DNA of 64,000 bases from an uncultured Christensenellaceae bacterium (lineage in GTDB: Bacteria; Bacillota; Clostridia; Christensenellales; Borkfalkiaceae): the NCBI GenBank assembly GCA_910588465.1, contig CAJUOP010000007.1, positions 36,317-100,316 on the forward strand. The letters run 5' to 3'. The notes beneath the pieces were generated by a model. That model did no database searches and was not told the DNA's origin. It saw nothing but the letters and a program-made list of their open reading frames with translations. The first letter of the stretch is position 1. Each line of letters opens with the position of its first letter. The position numbers were made by a program, and so were the translations under genes. Below are positions 19,257 through 27,434 of the stretch, in pieces.

Positions 19257-20972
19257 TTAATTCTCTTTTCCTAACAGCTCGGCAACCGATTTTTGGACTT
19301 TTGCTAAAATTCCGTTCGCCGACTCTTCGTCCTTTGCCTGAATCGAATAATAAATTTTCAGCTTGGGCTCCGTTCCCGAAGGGCGCACGCACACGAACGA
19401 ACCGCCGCCCAGTTCGTAATACACGCAATTGCACTTGGGGATATTCAGGCTTTCCTCCTTACCGCAGGCGTCGCGGCGGATCCCCGCCGAATAATCGCGC
19501 ACCGCCTGCACCGCAAACGGACCGATCGCGGCGACGCGCTTTTTCTTTAATCCGTCCACCACTGCGTTCATCTCCTTCATGGCGTTCAGCCCCGAATAGC
19601 CGATGGAAACGTTTTTATCGAGCACGAAGCCGTACTTTTGATAAATTTCCTGCAAGCGCCCGTAAACGGTCTTGCCCAGATAGCGATAGTAACAAACCAT
19701 TTCGGCGCAGAGCATGGAGGCTACCACCGCGTCTTTGTCCCGCGCGTGCGTTCCGCGCAGATATCCGCACGATTCCTCGAACCCGAATACGAACGTATGC
19801 GAGCCGTCCACCTCCCATTCCTTAATTTTTTCGCCGATGAATTTAAAGCCGACGGGCGTTTCGAACAACTCCGCGCCCGCGCCGTCGCACAGAGCCTTCG
19901 CCATGCCCGTCGTCACGAACGATTTTACCACCGCCGCGTTGGCAGGCAGCGCGTTTTCTTCCTTTAAGCGCGTTAAAATATAGTCGAGCAATAAAATCCC
20001 CGTCTGATTGCCCGAAAGCGCGATAAACTCGCCCTTATCGTCCCTCACGGCAACGCCGAGGCGGTCCGCGTCCGGATCGGTGCCGAATACGACGTCCGCG
20101 TCGATCCGATTCGCCAGCGCGATGCCCATCGAGAGTGTTTCTTTAAATTCGGGGTTGGGCACGGCGACCGTCGAAAATTCGGTATCCTTTTTCGTCTGCT
20201 CCTCGACCACCGTCACGTTGATCCCCAGCATTTTTAAAATGCGCGTCACGGGAAGAAAGCCCGAGCCGTGCACAGGAGTATAAACCAGCTTTAAATCCTT
20301 GCCGCATTTTTTGACAGCCTCTTGCGAGAGCGTTAAACGGGCAAGCTCTTTAAAATATTCCTCGTCTACCCCTTGGGGGACGGGCAAAATATACGGGCTG
20401 TTTTCCTCGCCCGAAACGGAGAGATAATCGGTAATTTTCCCGATGAACTCCACCACGGCGGCAGTCGCCTCGGGCGACATTTGCGCGCCGTCCTCGCCGT
20501 ATACCTTATATCCGTTGTATTCCTTGGGATTGTGCGAGGCGGTTATCATAATCCCCGCGACGGTATGCAGCTTCCGCACCGCGTACGAAAGCATGGGCAC
20601 GGGGTGCACGTCCGAAAACAGATACGCCTTAATCTTGTTCGCGGCAAGCACCTCCGCCGCCTTGCGCGCAAACAGCTCGCTGCCCCGCCGCGTGTCGTAA
20701 GAAATCACCACGCCCCGCTCGGCGCCATCTTTGCCCAACGTCTTTATGTACTCTGCAAGCCCCTGCGTGGCGCGCATCACCGTGCGGGCGTTCATCATGT
20801 TCATGCCGCAGCCGATAATGCCGCGCATTCCCGCCGTGCCGAAGGCGAGCTCTCCGCCGAAGCGGTATTCCTTCTGCTTTTCGTCGCCGCCGATCGCGGC
20901 AAGCTGCGCGCGCTCCTCTTGCGTAAGTCTGCCGTCTTTCAGCCATGCTTCGTAATTTTCCTGATATCCCAT
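19257..20972 (-). CDS. pgm: Phosphoglucomutase / phosphomannomutase (alpha-D-phosphohexomutase)
   Basis: 571 residues from the ATG at 20972 after AAGGAG; an in-frame GTG upstream overlaps that ribosome binding site and is rejected. The phosphoserine loop is ITASHNPKEYNGYKV with S146, the Mg loop is DPDADRLGVAV, sugar specificity FGFEESCGYLRG, and phosphate binding RPSGTEPKLKIYY. It interconverts hexose 1- and 6-phosphates, linking glycolysis with cell-wall and polysaccharide precursors. The length fits the PGM2/YbbT-type subfamily. It lies 20 bp after a membrane protein gene and may share its promoter. Confidence 0.95.
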   Translation of the reverse strand: MGYQENYEAWLKDGRLTQEERAQLAAIGGDEKQKEYRFGGELAFGTAGMRGIIGCGMNMMNARTVMRATQGLAEYIKTLGKDGAERGVVISYDTRRGSELFARKAAEVLAANKIKAYLFSDVHPVPMLSYAVRKLHTVAGIMITASHNPKEYNGYKVYGEDGAQMSPEATAAVVEFIGKITDYLSVSGEENSPYILPVPQGVDEEYFKELARLTLSQEAVKKCGKDLKLVYTPVHGSGFLPVTRILKMLGINVTVVEEQTKKDTEFSTVAVPNPEFKETLSMGIALANRIDADVVFGTDPDADRLGVAVRDDKGEFIALSGNQTGILLLDYILTRLKEENALPANAAVVKSFVTTGMAKALCDGAGAELFETPVGFKFIGEKIKEWEVDGSHTFVFGFEESCGYLRGTHARDKDAVVASMLCAEMVCYYRYLGKTVYGRLQEIYQKYGFVLDKNVSIGYSGLNAMKEMNAVVDGLKKKRVAAIGPFAVQAVRDYSAGIRRDACGKEESLNIPKCNCVYYELGGGSFVCVRPSGTEPKLKIYYSIQAKDEESANGILAKVQKSVAELLGKEN

Positions 20973-20992
20973 ATTCACTCCTTAAACCAAGC

Positions 20993-21940
20993 TCATTCCC
21001 CGAGCACGGGCGGTTCCTCTCCCGCGATTTTATCGGTGGAAATAAAATATTTTACTCCGTTGTCCTCGTAATAGAACGTAAGCTGCAAGCAGAGCACAAA
21101 CAAAATGCTCATGGGAAGCGTAAGCACAAACGCGCTGCCGAACGTAAATACAATGAACAACATGTTTACCGTATATATAATGAAAATGGAAATGACAAAC
21201 GTTCCCAAACGCCGCCAGAAATTTTTCGCCTTAAAGCTGTAACGGAACCCCGCCGCCACCGAAAGATTGCCGCAGACAACGGAAGGGATCCAATTCGAAA
21301 TAACGGCAAGCTTCAACGCCTGCAAACAGAGCACGGAAGCGATTGTCAGCGCTATCGACATAAGCACGGCGAGCAGCGCGTGAGAAAAAATCATCGTAGG
21401 CAGATAAAAACAGACGAACCAACTGAGCGCGAACATTCCCACGTCGTACACAAACGAAAGCGGAACGTAAATAATCTGATACAGCGCGGCTTTGCCGATG
21501 TTTTTGGTAAAGGAAACGTAAAATTTGGTGCGCGAAAGCGTGCGCGCACGGTCGTTGATGTTATCGGCAAACGCAAACTGCGCCAGCCCGATTGCGAACC
21601 GCCCCAAAAGATACATTACGCACACCCCGATCACCGCGCCGATGATCGAACCGCTCTCGTTGCCAAGCAGCAGCACGAACGCTTTTATCCCCTCCGAAAA
21701 GCTCTCCGAAAAGGTCTTTAAAAATTCGGAGTCTCCCGAAATGAGCGCGCGAACAAATCCCACGAGCAGCGTTTTCAGCTCCTGCAATTCGGGGCTGTTT
21801 AAAATACTGCTTAACCCGAGCTTTAAAATAAGGTAAATAAAGCAGGCGCTCAGACTCATGATGACCAGCGAGTAAAGCAAAAGCTTGAACACGTTGGTAA
21901 AATTATCGATCGTAATGTGCACCGCGTTTCGAAATCTCAT
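20993..21940 (-). CDS. Polytopic membrane protein, paralogue of the upstream gene
   Basis: 315 residues with about six membrane helices (first near 20-45, last near 250-285), ending in a short soluble tail (YFISTDKIAGEEPP). No named family recognised. The layout matches the preceding gene: a NWIPSVVCGNLSVAAGF segment corresponds to LWIPCMQITCFKPYHAF there, and both end with a YFxTDK motif, so they are a tandem paralogous pair. One base separates them. Confidence 0.7.
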   Translation of the reverse strand: MRFRNAVHITIDNFTNVFKLLLYSLVIMSLSACFIYLILKLGLSSILNSPELQELKTLLVGFVRALISGDSEFLKTFSESFSEGIKAFVLLLGNESGSIIGAVIGVCVMYLLGRFAIGLAQFAFADNINDRARTLSRTKFYVSFTKNIGKAALYQIIYVPLSFVYDVGMFALSWFVCFYLPTMIFSHALLAVLMSIALTIASVLCLQALKLAVISNWIPSVVCGNLSVAAGFRYSFKAKNFWRRLGTFVISIFIIYTVNMLFIVFTFGSAFVLTLPMSILFVLCLQLTFYYEDNGVKYFISTDKIAGEEPPVLGE

Positions 21941-21941
21941 A

Positions 21942-22763
21942 TCAAAGCTCCCTGTAACTGCGAATCAGATCTTCTCTGTCAAGTTTGTCCGTTTTAAAAT
22001 ACACCGTTTCCATGCGGACGCAGAATCCGGGAAACAAAAACAAAAACAGCAAAAACGCCACGGGCAGCAGCACGTATTCGGGAAGGAATACGCTCGCCCC
22101 CACCACCGCGCAGAACACCGCAAACGAAAGCGCGAACGCCGCCATCAGCTTCCCGCGCACCCCCGCCATCAAACGGTAGGAATAGACGAACGCATGATAG
22201 GGTTTGAAGCAAGTGATCTGCATACAGGGGATCCAAAGATAAAACGTCGCCGCCAGAAACAGCAGCACCGCCGAAATCACGACGAACGCCAGCAGAACGA
22301 GCAAGTAACAAAGCGTAGCGGAATTCACCGCGGAAATGGAAAAACAAACCGCAGACAGCACAACCGCCCACACCTCGTACATCAGCAGATAAAACAGCGT
22401 TACAAAGAACACGGGTCCGATCAGATTTCCGAACTGCGTGAACACGCCCCCCAGCGTCCGCTTTCCGATGCGCATATGTTTTTCGGCAAGCGCAAAGATA
22501 AACGTTGCAAACAGCGCGACGATCACGACCCCGAGTCCGCTGTATATCCCCCCGAGCACCGAGTCGATGCGGATCAGGCTCAGCGCGCGAAACATCATAT
22601 CGAAACGAACGCGGGGATCCCCCGAAACAAGGGTGTGCATAAAAGCGGAAATCGCTCTGTAATCGAGCGAAAGCGCCAAGAACAGCGCGGGCAGAACCGC
22701 AAACGGCATGATATACCAGAAGTTCTTGAAAATATATTTCCAATTTCCGAACATAACTTGCAT
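21942..22763 (-). CDS. Polytopic membrane protein, first of a paralogous pair
   Basis: 273 residues from the ATG at 22763, which has AAGGAGGGA at 22771-22779; the longer frame has no ribosome binding site. About six membrane helices, with the C-terminal motif VYFKTDKLDREDL. Function unknown. It is followed after one base by its paralogue and then by pgm; a strong promoter (22785-22813) lies directly upstream. Confidence 0.7.
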   Translation of the reverse strand: MQVMFGNWKYIFKNFWYIMPFAVLPALFLALSLDYRAISAFMHTLVSGDPRVRFDMMFRALSLIRIDSVLGGIYSGLGVVIVALFATFIFALAEKHMRIGKRTLGGVFTQFGNLIGPVFFVTLFYLLMYEVWAVVLSAVCFSISAVNSATLCYLLVLLAFVVISAVLLFLAATFYLWIPCMQITCFKPYHAFVYSYRLMAGVRGKLMAAFALSFAVFCAVVGASVFLPEYVLLPVAFLLFLFLFPGFCVRMETVYFKTDKLDREDLIRSYREL

Positions 22764-22784
22764 GGCGCGATCCCTCCTTATTGT

Positions 22785-22813
22785 ATTATATACCAAAATC
22801 GCCCGCGTGTAAA
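22785..22813 (-). promoter_or_regulatory. Promoter of the membrane-protein pair (and perhaps pgm)
   Basis: Minus strand: TTTACA (22813-22808), 17 bp, TATAAT (22790-22785), about 22 bp before the ATG at 22763. Confidence 0.8.
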
Positions 22814-22858
22814 GAGATTTTTTGCAACTTCGCAAGTTTCTTTTCCGTAAACGAAAAA

Positions 22859-22892
22859 CGCGCCCCCGCCGCCATCTTGCGGCGGGGGCGCG
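22859..22892 (-). terminator. Terminator after sigE
   Basis: CGCGCCCCCGCCGC (22859-22872), loop CATCTT, GCGGCGGGGGCGCG (22879-22892), with a TTTTTCG tail on the minus strand. Confidence 0.88.
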
Positions 22893-22900
22893 TTCGCCCG

Positions 22901-23611
22901 CTAAACCAATTTGGAAATTTCCTTTTTCAGCCGTTCGATTATCTTTTTTTCGAGGCGGGATATGTAGCTCTGCGATATCCCCAAACGGTCGGCGACGTCC
23001 TTTTGGGTCATCTCCTCCTCTCCGCCCAGTCCGAAGCGCATAAACATGATTTTGCGCTCGCGCTCGGGAAGCTTCCGCAGCGCCTCCTTCAACAGATCCT
23101 TTTCCACGTTCGATTCGATTCCGCCGTAAACCGTCTCGCTGTCCGTGCCGAGAATATCCGAAAGGAGCAGCTCGTTCCCCTCGTAATCGGTGTTCAGCGG
23201 CTCGTCGAAGGAAATTTCACTCTTCAATTTCACCGTACGCCGCAAAAACATTAAAATTTCGTTTTCGATGCAGCGGGAAGCGTACGTCGCAAGCTTGATG
23301 TTTTTATCCGTGCGGAAGGAGTTGATTGCCTTGATTAGCCCGATGGTGCCGATGGAAATCAAATCGTCCTGCTCTACGCCCGTATTTTCGAACTTGTGCG
23401 AAATATAGACGACAAGGCGCAGATTATGCTCGATCAGCTTCGCCTTTACCTCCTCCGTCTCCTCGCCCTCCTCCAGCTTTCTCAGCATCTCCGCCTCTTC
23501 CTCTCCCGAAAGCGGCAGCGGAAGCGCCTCGCTCCCGCAAAGATAATTTACCACTCCTTCGCCGCCCCGCAGCTTTCCGAGCCAGTTTTTTAACGCCGTA
23601 AAAATGTTCAT
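22901..23611 (-). CDS. sigE: Sporulation sigma factor SigE (pro-sigma-E)
   Basis: 236 residues, colinear with Bacillus pro-sigma-E. About 27 residues of pro-sequence precede [14 protein letters not shown]; region 2 contains [30 protein letters not shown] and [39 protein letters not shown] follows; region 4.2 is [20 protein letters not shown]. SigE directs early mother-cell gene expression during sporulation after SpoIIGA removes the pro-sequence. The ATG at 23611 has GGAGGAATACA before it. The start lies inside the reading frame of spoIIGA. Confidence 0.96.
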   Translation of the reverse strand: MNIFTALKNWLGKLRGGEGVVNYLCGSEALPLPLSGEEEAEMLRKLEEGEETEEVKAKLIEHNLRLVVYISHKFENTGVEQDDLISIGTIGLIKAINSFRTDKNIKLATYASRCIENEILMFLRRTVKLKSEISFDEPLNTDYEGNELLLSDILGTDSETVYGGIESNVEKDLLKEALRKLPERERKIMFMRFGLGGEEEMTQKDVADRLGISQSYISRLEKKIIERLKKEISKLV

Positions 23612-24413
23612 TGTATTCCTCCGTCAATGCCGAATGTAATATGATTTGAAATTCCTTCGAATGCACGTCGCCCACCGTTAAATACACGTTCCGAAAGGGA
23701 TACGCCCCCTTCTCCCCGCTCATTTCCAGCGATTCGCAGACGAACACGGGAGAATCCCTCCCGCCGTTCACCGTGTTTACCGTCATTCGCCCCGCCTCCC
23801 GCGGGTGCGCGCCGAAGAGCGCGAACACAGCTGCGGGTGAAATGACGCTTACGGGATTTCCGCAATAGGAAAGCAGATTTCCGCTGTCCGAGTATCCCGT
23901 CCAGCGAACGCTTCGCTCCCCGCTCGTTAAGAAACAAGGATACAGGTTGTTCTGTTCGCGCATGCGGCGAAACAGAAACTTTAAAAAACGCACCCCGCCA
24001 AAAAGAAAGAGCCCCGCCCCCGCAAGCACCAATCCGACGGGCGCACGCTCCACCGCAAAACCCTGCCCCTCCGCGTACTCGATCCCGAAAAAGGAATACG
24101 CCGCGACAAGCAGTCCGCCCAGCGCGAACGTAAAAAAGAAAAAGGAACAAACGGCGATCAGGTAGGTTTTAAACGTGCCCTTGCGGACCGCAAGCACCGC
24201 AATCAAAATACCCCCCGCGATCTTTACCGCATACGCGCACCAAAGCGGCAAAACGAGCAGCGGAAACGCCACCGCTTCCGCCCCGCCGACCGCGGCGGCG
24301 ACGCACACGTGCGGCGCGTGCGGCTTGGAGCGGGCGCAGGCGAGAGAGAGCAGCACCAACAGCAAATCGAGCAAAAAGTTTTCCGCAAACACGTATTCCC
24401 AATATACCGTCAT
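23424..24413 (-). CDS. spoIIGA: Sporulation sigma-E processing peptidase SpoIIGA
   Basis: 329 residues. The N-terminal ~150 form about five membrane helices; the aspartic protease domain carries [12 protein letters not shown] with catalytic Asp at 176. It cleaves pro-sigma-E at the forespore septum. The recognisable family sequence ends near [13 protein letters not shown], just where sigE begins, but the frame stays open for about 60 more residues (Arg/Gly-rich) through the sigE pro-sequence. This 188-nt overlap is unusual and could reflect a one-base indel or a lost stop codon. Start ATG at 24413 after AGGGGAC. Confidence 0.92.
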   Translation of the reverse strand: MTVYWEYVFAENFLLDLLLVLLSLACARSKPHAPHVCVAAAVGGAEAVAFPLLVLPLWCAYAVKIAGGILIAVLAVRKGTFKTYLIAVCSFFFFTFALGGLLVAAYSFFGIEYAEGQGFAVERAPVGLVLAGAGLFLFGGVRFLKFLFRRMREQNNLYPCFLTSGERSVRWTGYSDSGNLLSYCGNPVSVISPAAVFALFGAHPREAGRMTVNTVNGGRDSPVFVCESLEMSGEKGAYPFRNVYLTVGDVHSKEFQIILHSALTEEYNEHFYGVKKLARKAAGRRRSGKLSLRERGASAAAFGRGRGGDAEKAGGGRGDGGGKGEADRA

Positions 24414-24434
24414 AGTCCCCTCGTTTCATTGAGT

Positions 24435-24488
24435 ATTATAACTATTCGGACGGCGCGCAAAAACAAATATCGCGTCGAATAAAGTCGA
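24435..24488 (-). promoter_or_regulatory. spoIIGA promoter region with possible Spo0A boxes
   Basis: Minus-strand TATAAT at 24440-24435 lies 22 bp before the ATG, but no -35 box fits at 17 bp. On the plus strand GTCGAA (24474-24479) and GTCGAG (24484-24489) resemble the 0A-box core TGTCGAA, spaced exactly 10 bp apart. This resembles the Spo0A-activated spoIIG promoter of Bacillus, which also lacks a normal -35 spacing. Confidence 0.45.
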
Positions 24489-24657
24489 GATTTCGTTCAT
24501 TGTACTTTCCCGATTTCGTCACGAAAGCTTCGCCCGCTCCGCCTGAAATGAATTTTGTAAAAAATGCAGAAATATACGGTGGAAAAGTGTCGATAAACGG
24601 GAATAATTGGCATTTCGAAAAAAAATTTTGCGCGTCGATTGCGCAAGTTTTAAAAAG

Positions 24658-24762
24658 TTATCCACATTTTTGCCAAAAATCTCCACAAAACGACAAAAAA
24701 CAAATGTTCTTGTGGATAAAATCAAAAAAAGTTATCCACATTTTAAATTTTTGTGTGGATAT
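24658..24762. promoter_or_regulatory. Cluster of DnaA boxes in a gene-free AT-rich region
   Basis: Three perfect TTATCCACA boxes at 24658-24666 (+), 24711-24719 (-) and 24732-24740 (+), one 8/9 match at 24754-24762 (-) and a degenerate one at 24679-24687, in 105 bp. They lie in the 440-bp gap between spoIIGA and tRNA-Arg, which holds no gene. Four boxes this close are not expected by chance. No dnaA or dnaN is in the window, so this is either a separate replication origin or a DnaA-binding regulatory locus. Confidence 0.8.
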
Positions 24763-24784
24763 TTATTTTTATCCCGAAAAACCG

Positions 24785-24813
24785 TTGACAAACGACGGAA
24801 AAAGGGCTATAAT
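24785..24813 (+). promoter_or_regulatory. Full-consensus promoter of tRNA-Arg
   Basis: TTGACA (24785-24790), 17 bp, TATAAT (24808-24813); 44 bp upstream of the mature tRNA 5' end. Confidence 0.93.
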
Positions 24814-24856
24814 ATCAAAATGTCGAGTCTGAAAACGGCTTGCGAAAATGATTACT

Positions 24857-24933
24857 GCGCCCGTAGCTCAATTGGATAGAGCGTTGGTCTACGGAACCAA
24901 AGGCTAGGAGTTCGAGCCTCTTCGGGCGCGCCA
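24857..24933 (+). tRNA. tRNA-Arg(ACG)
   Basis: Cloverleaf: acceptor GCGCCCG/CGGGCGC, D-arm GCTC/GAGC, anticodon stem TTGGT/ACCAA with loop CTACGGA (anticodon ACG), T-loop TTCGAGC, encoded CCA at 24931-24933. It reads CGN arginine codons after A34 is deaminated to inosine. Single gene with its own promoter and terminator. Confidence 0.96.
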
Positions 24934-24941
24934 TAGACTTT

Positions 24942-24974
24942 AAGCCGTCCCCCTTGCGGGACGGCTTGTTTTTT
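24942..24974 (+). terminator. Terminator of tRNA-Arg
   Basis: AAGCCGTCCC (24942-24951) and GGGACGGCTT (24958-24967) followed by GTTTTTTG. Confidence 0.92.
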
Positions 24975-25052
24975 GTCGTCCCCTTTTTATACGGGAAGCC
25001 TCCAACGAATAGGAAAACATATGCCGCAATATTAAAAACGAAAAGTATTCGC

Positions 25053-25081
25053 TTGCAATCCTTTGCGGACTGTGATATAAT
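25053..25081 (+). promoter_or_regulatory. Promoter of the MFS gene
   Basis: TTGCAA (25053-25058), 17 bp, extended -10 TGATATAAT (TATAAT at 25076-25081), 28 bp before the chosen GTG start. Confidence 0.75.
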
Positions 25082-25109
25082 GCGCCGTAGAACTTTGGGA
25101 GAACCAGCC

Positions 25110-26312
25110 GTGCCGAACTATAAACCGACTATTTCCGCTTGCTTTATCGGCTATATTACGCAGGCGATCGTAAACAACTTTTTGCCGCTGCTGTTTTTTA
25201 TGCTGCAAACGGATTATTCCATCGCCCTATCGCAGCTTACCCTGCTTATTTCCGTCAACTTCGCCATACAACTTATCGTGGACCTCCTTGCGACCAAGCT
25301 TGTCGATAAAATCGGGATGCGCCCGTGCGTGCTCTTTGCGCACGTTTGCTGCGCGCTCGGGCTTGTCGGGCTCGCGTTCCTGCCCGATCTGCTCCCCTCC
25401 GCGTTCGCGGGATTTTTGATATGCGTATGCGTCTATGCCACGGGCGGAGGGCTGATCGAAGTCGTCATCAGTCCCGTGGTGGAAGCGACCCCCTCGAAAA
25501 ACAAAGAAAAGACCATGAGTCTGCTGCACTCCTTTTACTGCTGGGGACACGTGGGCGTAGTGCTGCTTTCCACCCTGTTTTTTACCGCGTTCGGCATTTC
25601 GAACTGGCGGATCCTCGCAGGAGTTTGGGCGGTCGTGCCGGCAGTCAACCTGGTGCTGTTTTCGTTTGCCCCCATCGCCTCGCTCATTCCCGAAGGCGAA
25701 CGGGGCTACACGCTGAAAGAGTTGCTCGGTCAAAAGCTGTTCTGGATGTTCTTTCTTATGATGATCTGCGCGGGCGCGAGCGAACAGGCGGTAAGCCAAT
25801 GGGCGTCCGCGTTTGCCGAACAAGGCTTGCAGGTAAGCAAAACGATCGGCGATTTGGCGGGTCCCATGGCGTTCGCGTTTTTAATGGGAGTATCCCGCCT
25901 GATTTACGGCAAATGGGGAGATAAAATCAACCTCGACCGATTCATGATCTTCTCGTGTATTCTCTGCTCGACATGCTATCTTGTTACCGCGCTTGTTCCC
26001 AACCCCGTGGCGGGCTTGATCGGTTGCGCGCTGTGCGGCTTCTCGGTTGGGATCATGTGGCCGGGGCTGTACAGCAAGGCTTCCGCATCCTTAAAGCTGG
26101 GAGGGAACGCTATGTTCGCGTTGCTCGCCCTCGGCGGCGATCTGGGCTGTTGGTCGGGTCCCGCCCTCGCGGGGCTGGTGGCGGACGCGGCGGGCGGAGA
26201 TCTGCATTACGGAATTTTGGCAGCCGTCGCTTTCCCTGTTCTGCTTTTGATATGCTTCCCCCTATGCAGGCTTGCCGCAAAACCGAAAGATATCACCCGA
26301 AAGCCGTTATAA
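25110..26312 (+). CDS. Major facilitator superfamily transporter
   Basis: 400 residues from the GTG at 25110 (VPNYKPTISACFIGYITQA), with GGGAGA at 25097-25102. The longer open frame begins inside the tRNA terminator; an ATG at 25079 would overlap the -10 box. Twelve membrane helices; the loop between TM2 and TM3 reads ATKLVDKIGMRP, an MFS motif A variant, and the second half has RLIYGKWGDKINLDRF. Segments resemble the FucP/YfkF-like sugar-transporter branch, but the substrate is unknown. It ends in a terminator shared with the convergent next gene. Confidence 0.85.
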   Translation: MPNYKPTISACFIGYITQAIVNNFLPLLFFMLQTDYSIALSQLTLLISVNFAIQLIVDLLATKLVDKIGMRPCVLFAHVCCALGLVGLAFLPDLLPSAFAGFLICVCVYATGGGLIEVVISPVVEATPSKNKEKTMSLLHSFYCWGHVGVVLLSTLFFTAFGISNWRILAGVWAVVPAVNLVLFSFAPIASLIPEGERGYTLKELLGQKLFWMFFLMMICAGASEQAVSQWASAFAEQGLQVSKTIGDLAGPMAFAFLMGVSRLIYGKWGDKINLDRFMIFSCILCSTCYLVTALVPNPVAGLIGCALCGFSVGIMWPGLYSKASASLKLGGNAMFALLALGGDLGCWSGPALAGLVADAAGGDLHYGILAAVAFPVLLLICFPLCRLAAKPKDITRKPL

Positions 26313-26342
26313 AAACTCCCGCGGAATTCCCGCGGGAGTTTT
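26312..26342. terminator. Bidirectional terminator between the MFS gene and the GlmU-like gene
   Basis: AAAACTCCCGCGG (26312-26324), loop AATTC, CCGCGGGAGTTTT (26330-26342): a perfect 13-bp stem with A/T ends on both sides. Confidence 0.92.
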
Positions 26343-26343
26343 G

Positions 26344-27336
26344 TTATTTCTTTTTATCGAGGTATTTTTTGGCACGCTGCGGCTTCACCGTCTCCCGACA
26401 GCGCCCGATGCAGAAATCGTCCGTTTCGAGATTCTGCGTTACCGTTGTTCCCGCCGCGATATAAACTCCGTCTCCCAACCGCAGGGGCGCGATCAGATTG
26501 CTGTTGCTGCCCAAAAAACATCCGTTGCCGACGAAAGTTTTCGATTTGGTCGTGCCGTTGTAATTCGCAAAAACCGTTCCGCAGCCCACGTTCACCCGCT
26601 CACCCAGCTCCGCGTCGCCCACGTATGCAAGGTGCGCCGCCTTGCAGCCGTCCCCGAGCACGGCGTTTTTCAGCTCTACAAAGTCGCCCACGCGGCAACC
26701 GTCGCCCACCCTGCTGCCGCCGCGCAGCAGCGCGCACGGACCGACGGTACAGTTTTTCCCCACCTGCACGCCATCCAAAAAGCTCGCGCGGATCACGGTG
26801 TTTGCCCCCACTCTGCTGTCCGTGATTTCGCTGCCCGCGCCGATCTCCGCATTCTCTCCGATCACGCTGTTTCCCTTGATACGAGCGCCCCTGCGCACAA
26901 TCGCCCCCGCGCAGATCTCCGCCGTAAAATCCACCTCCGCGCCCGCTTCCACCCAAGCACCCTTTTTACAGCAGCGCAGCGCGCTCTCCCGCATCGCCCG
27001 CTCCTTTAACGCCGCAAGATCGGAAAGCGAGAACAGTCCGCCGTCCAGCTTCTGCGAGCCCAGCCGCATCTTTCCGCCGCGGTCCACGTAGCCGCCCGCA
27101 AAGGCGAAACTCCCCGCACGCTCCTTTAAAAGCTCCGTGAACGCCGCGCGCGTTAAAAGCGGATACACGGGAAAGAACACCGCCTTATCGCCTTCGGGCA
27201 GTTCGTCCTCCGCGCATACCTCCGCGTTCAGCCGCTCGCGCATCAGCTCTAACACAGGTTTTCCCAGCAACTCCAACTCGTAACTCTTTTTTCCGCGAAA
27301 CGTAAAAAAACTGCGCTTTACCAAATAAATTTTCAT
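26344..27336 (-). CDS. GlmU-type left-handed beta-helix acetyltransferase lacking the uridylyltransferase domain
   Basis: 330 residues. From about 125 onward it is a hexapeptide-repeat beta-helix that follows the C-terminal half of GlmU: KNAVLGDGCKAAHLAYVGD (catalytic His at 235, Tyr at 238), NVGCGTVFANYNGTTKSKT, FLGSNSNLIAPLRLGDG. Full GlmU is ~450 residues with a nucleotidyltransferase domain carrying LAAGxGTRM; that motif is absent. The first ~110 residues are a small unrelated or heavily reduced domain. It may acetylate glucosamine-1-phosphate, with another enzyme doing uridylyl transfer. Confidence 0.8.
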   Translation of the reverse strand: MKIYLVKRSFFTFRGKKSYELELLGKPVLELMRERLNAEVCAEDELPEGDKAVFFPVYPLLTRAAFTELLKERAGSFAFAGGYVDRGGKMRLGSQKLDGGLFSLSDLAALKERAMRESALRCCKKGAWVEAGAEVDFTAEICAGAIVRRGARIKGNSVIGENAEIGAGSEITDSRVGANTVIRASFLDGVQVGKNCTVGPCALLRGGSRVGDGCRVGDFVELKNAVLGDGCKAAHLAYVGDAELGERVNVGCGTVFANYNGTTKSKTFVGNGCFLGSNSNLIAPLRLGDGVYIAAGTTVTQNLETDDFCIGRCRETVKPQRAKKYLDKKK

Positions 27337-27353
27337 GCTTTCATGTTATGCGG

Positions 27354-27383
27354 CAAGAAAAAAACCCGTTAAAAAACGGGTTT
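27354..27383 (-). terminator. Terminator of glpK
   Basis: AAACCCGTT (27362-27370) and AACGGGTTT (27375-27383); the minus-strand tail is TTTTTTTC. Next to it a second inverted repeat, TATTATG/CATAATA (27390-27408), may belong to a promoter or operator of the GlmU-like gene. Confidence 0.85.
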
Positions 27384-27434
27384 AAGATATATTATGCGTG
27401 ACATAATACTATATTTCAGTCGAAATATCGCCGT

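Noticed and set aside
21885..22850. A 321-codon Lys/Arg/His-rich frame on the plus strand
   Set aside because: Antisense to the membrane protein gene, which has a strong promoter and ribosome binding site.
24954..25110. N-terminal extension of the MFS transporter
   Set aside because: It begins in the tRNA-Arg terminator and crosses the gene's own promoter; the first membrane helix starts after the GTG at 25110.
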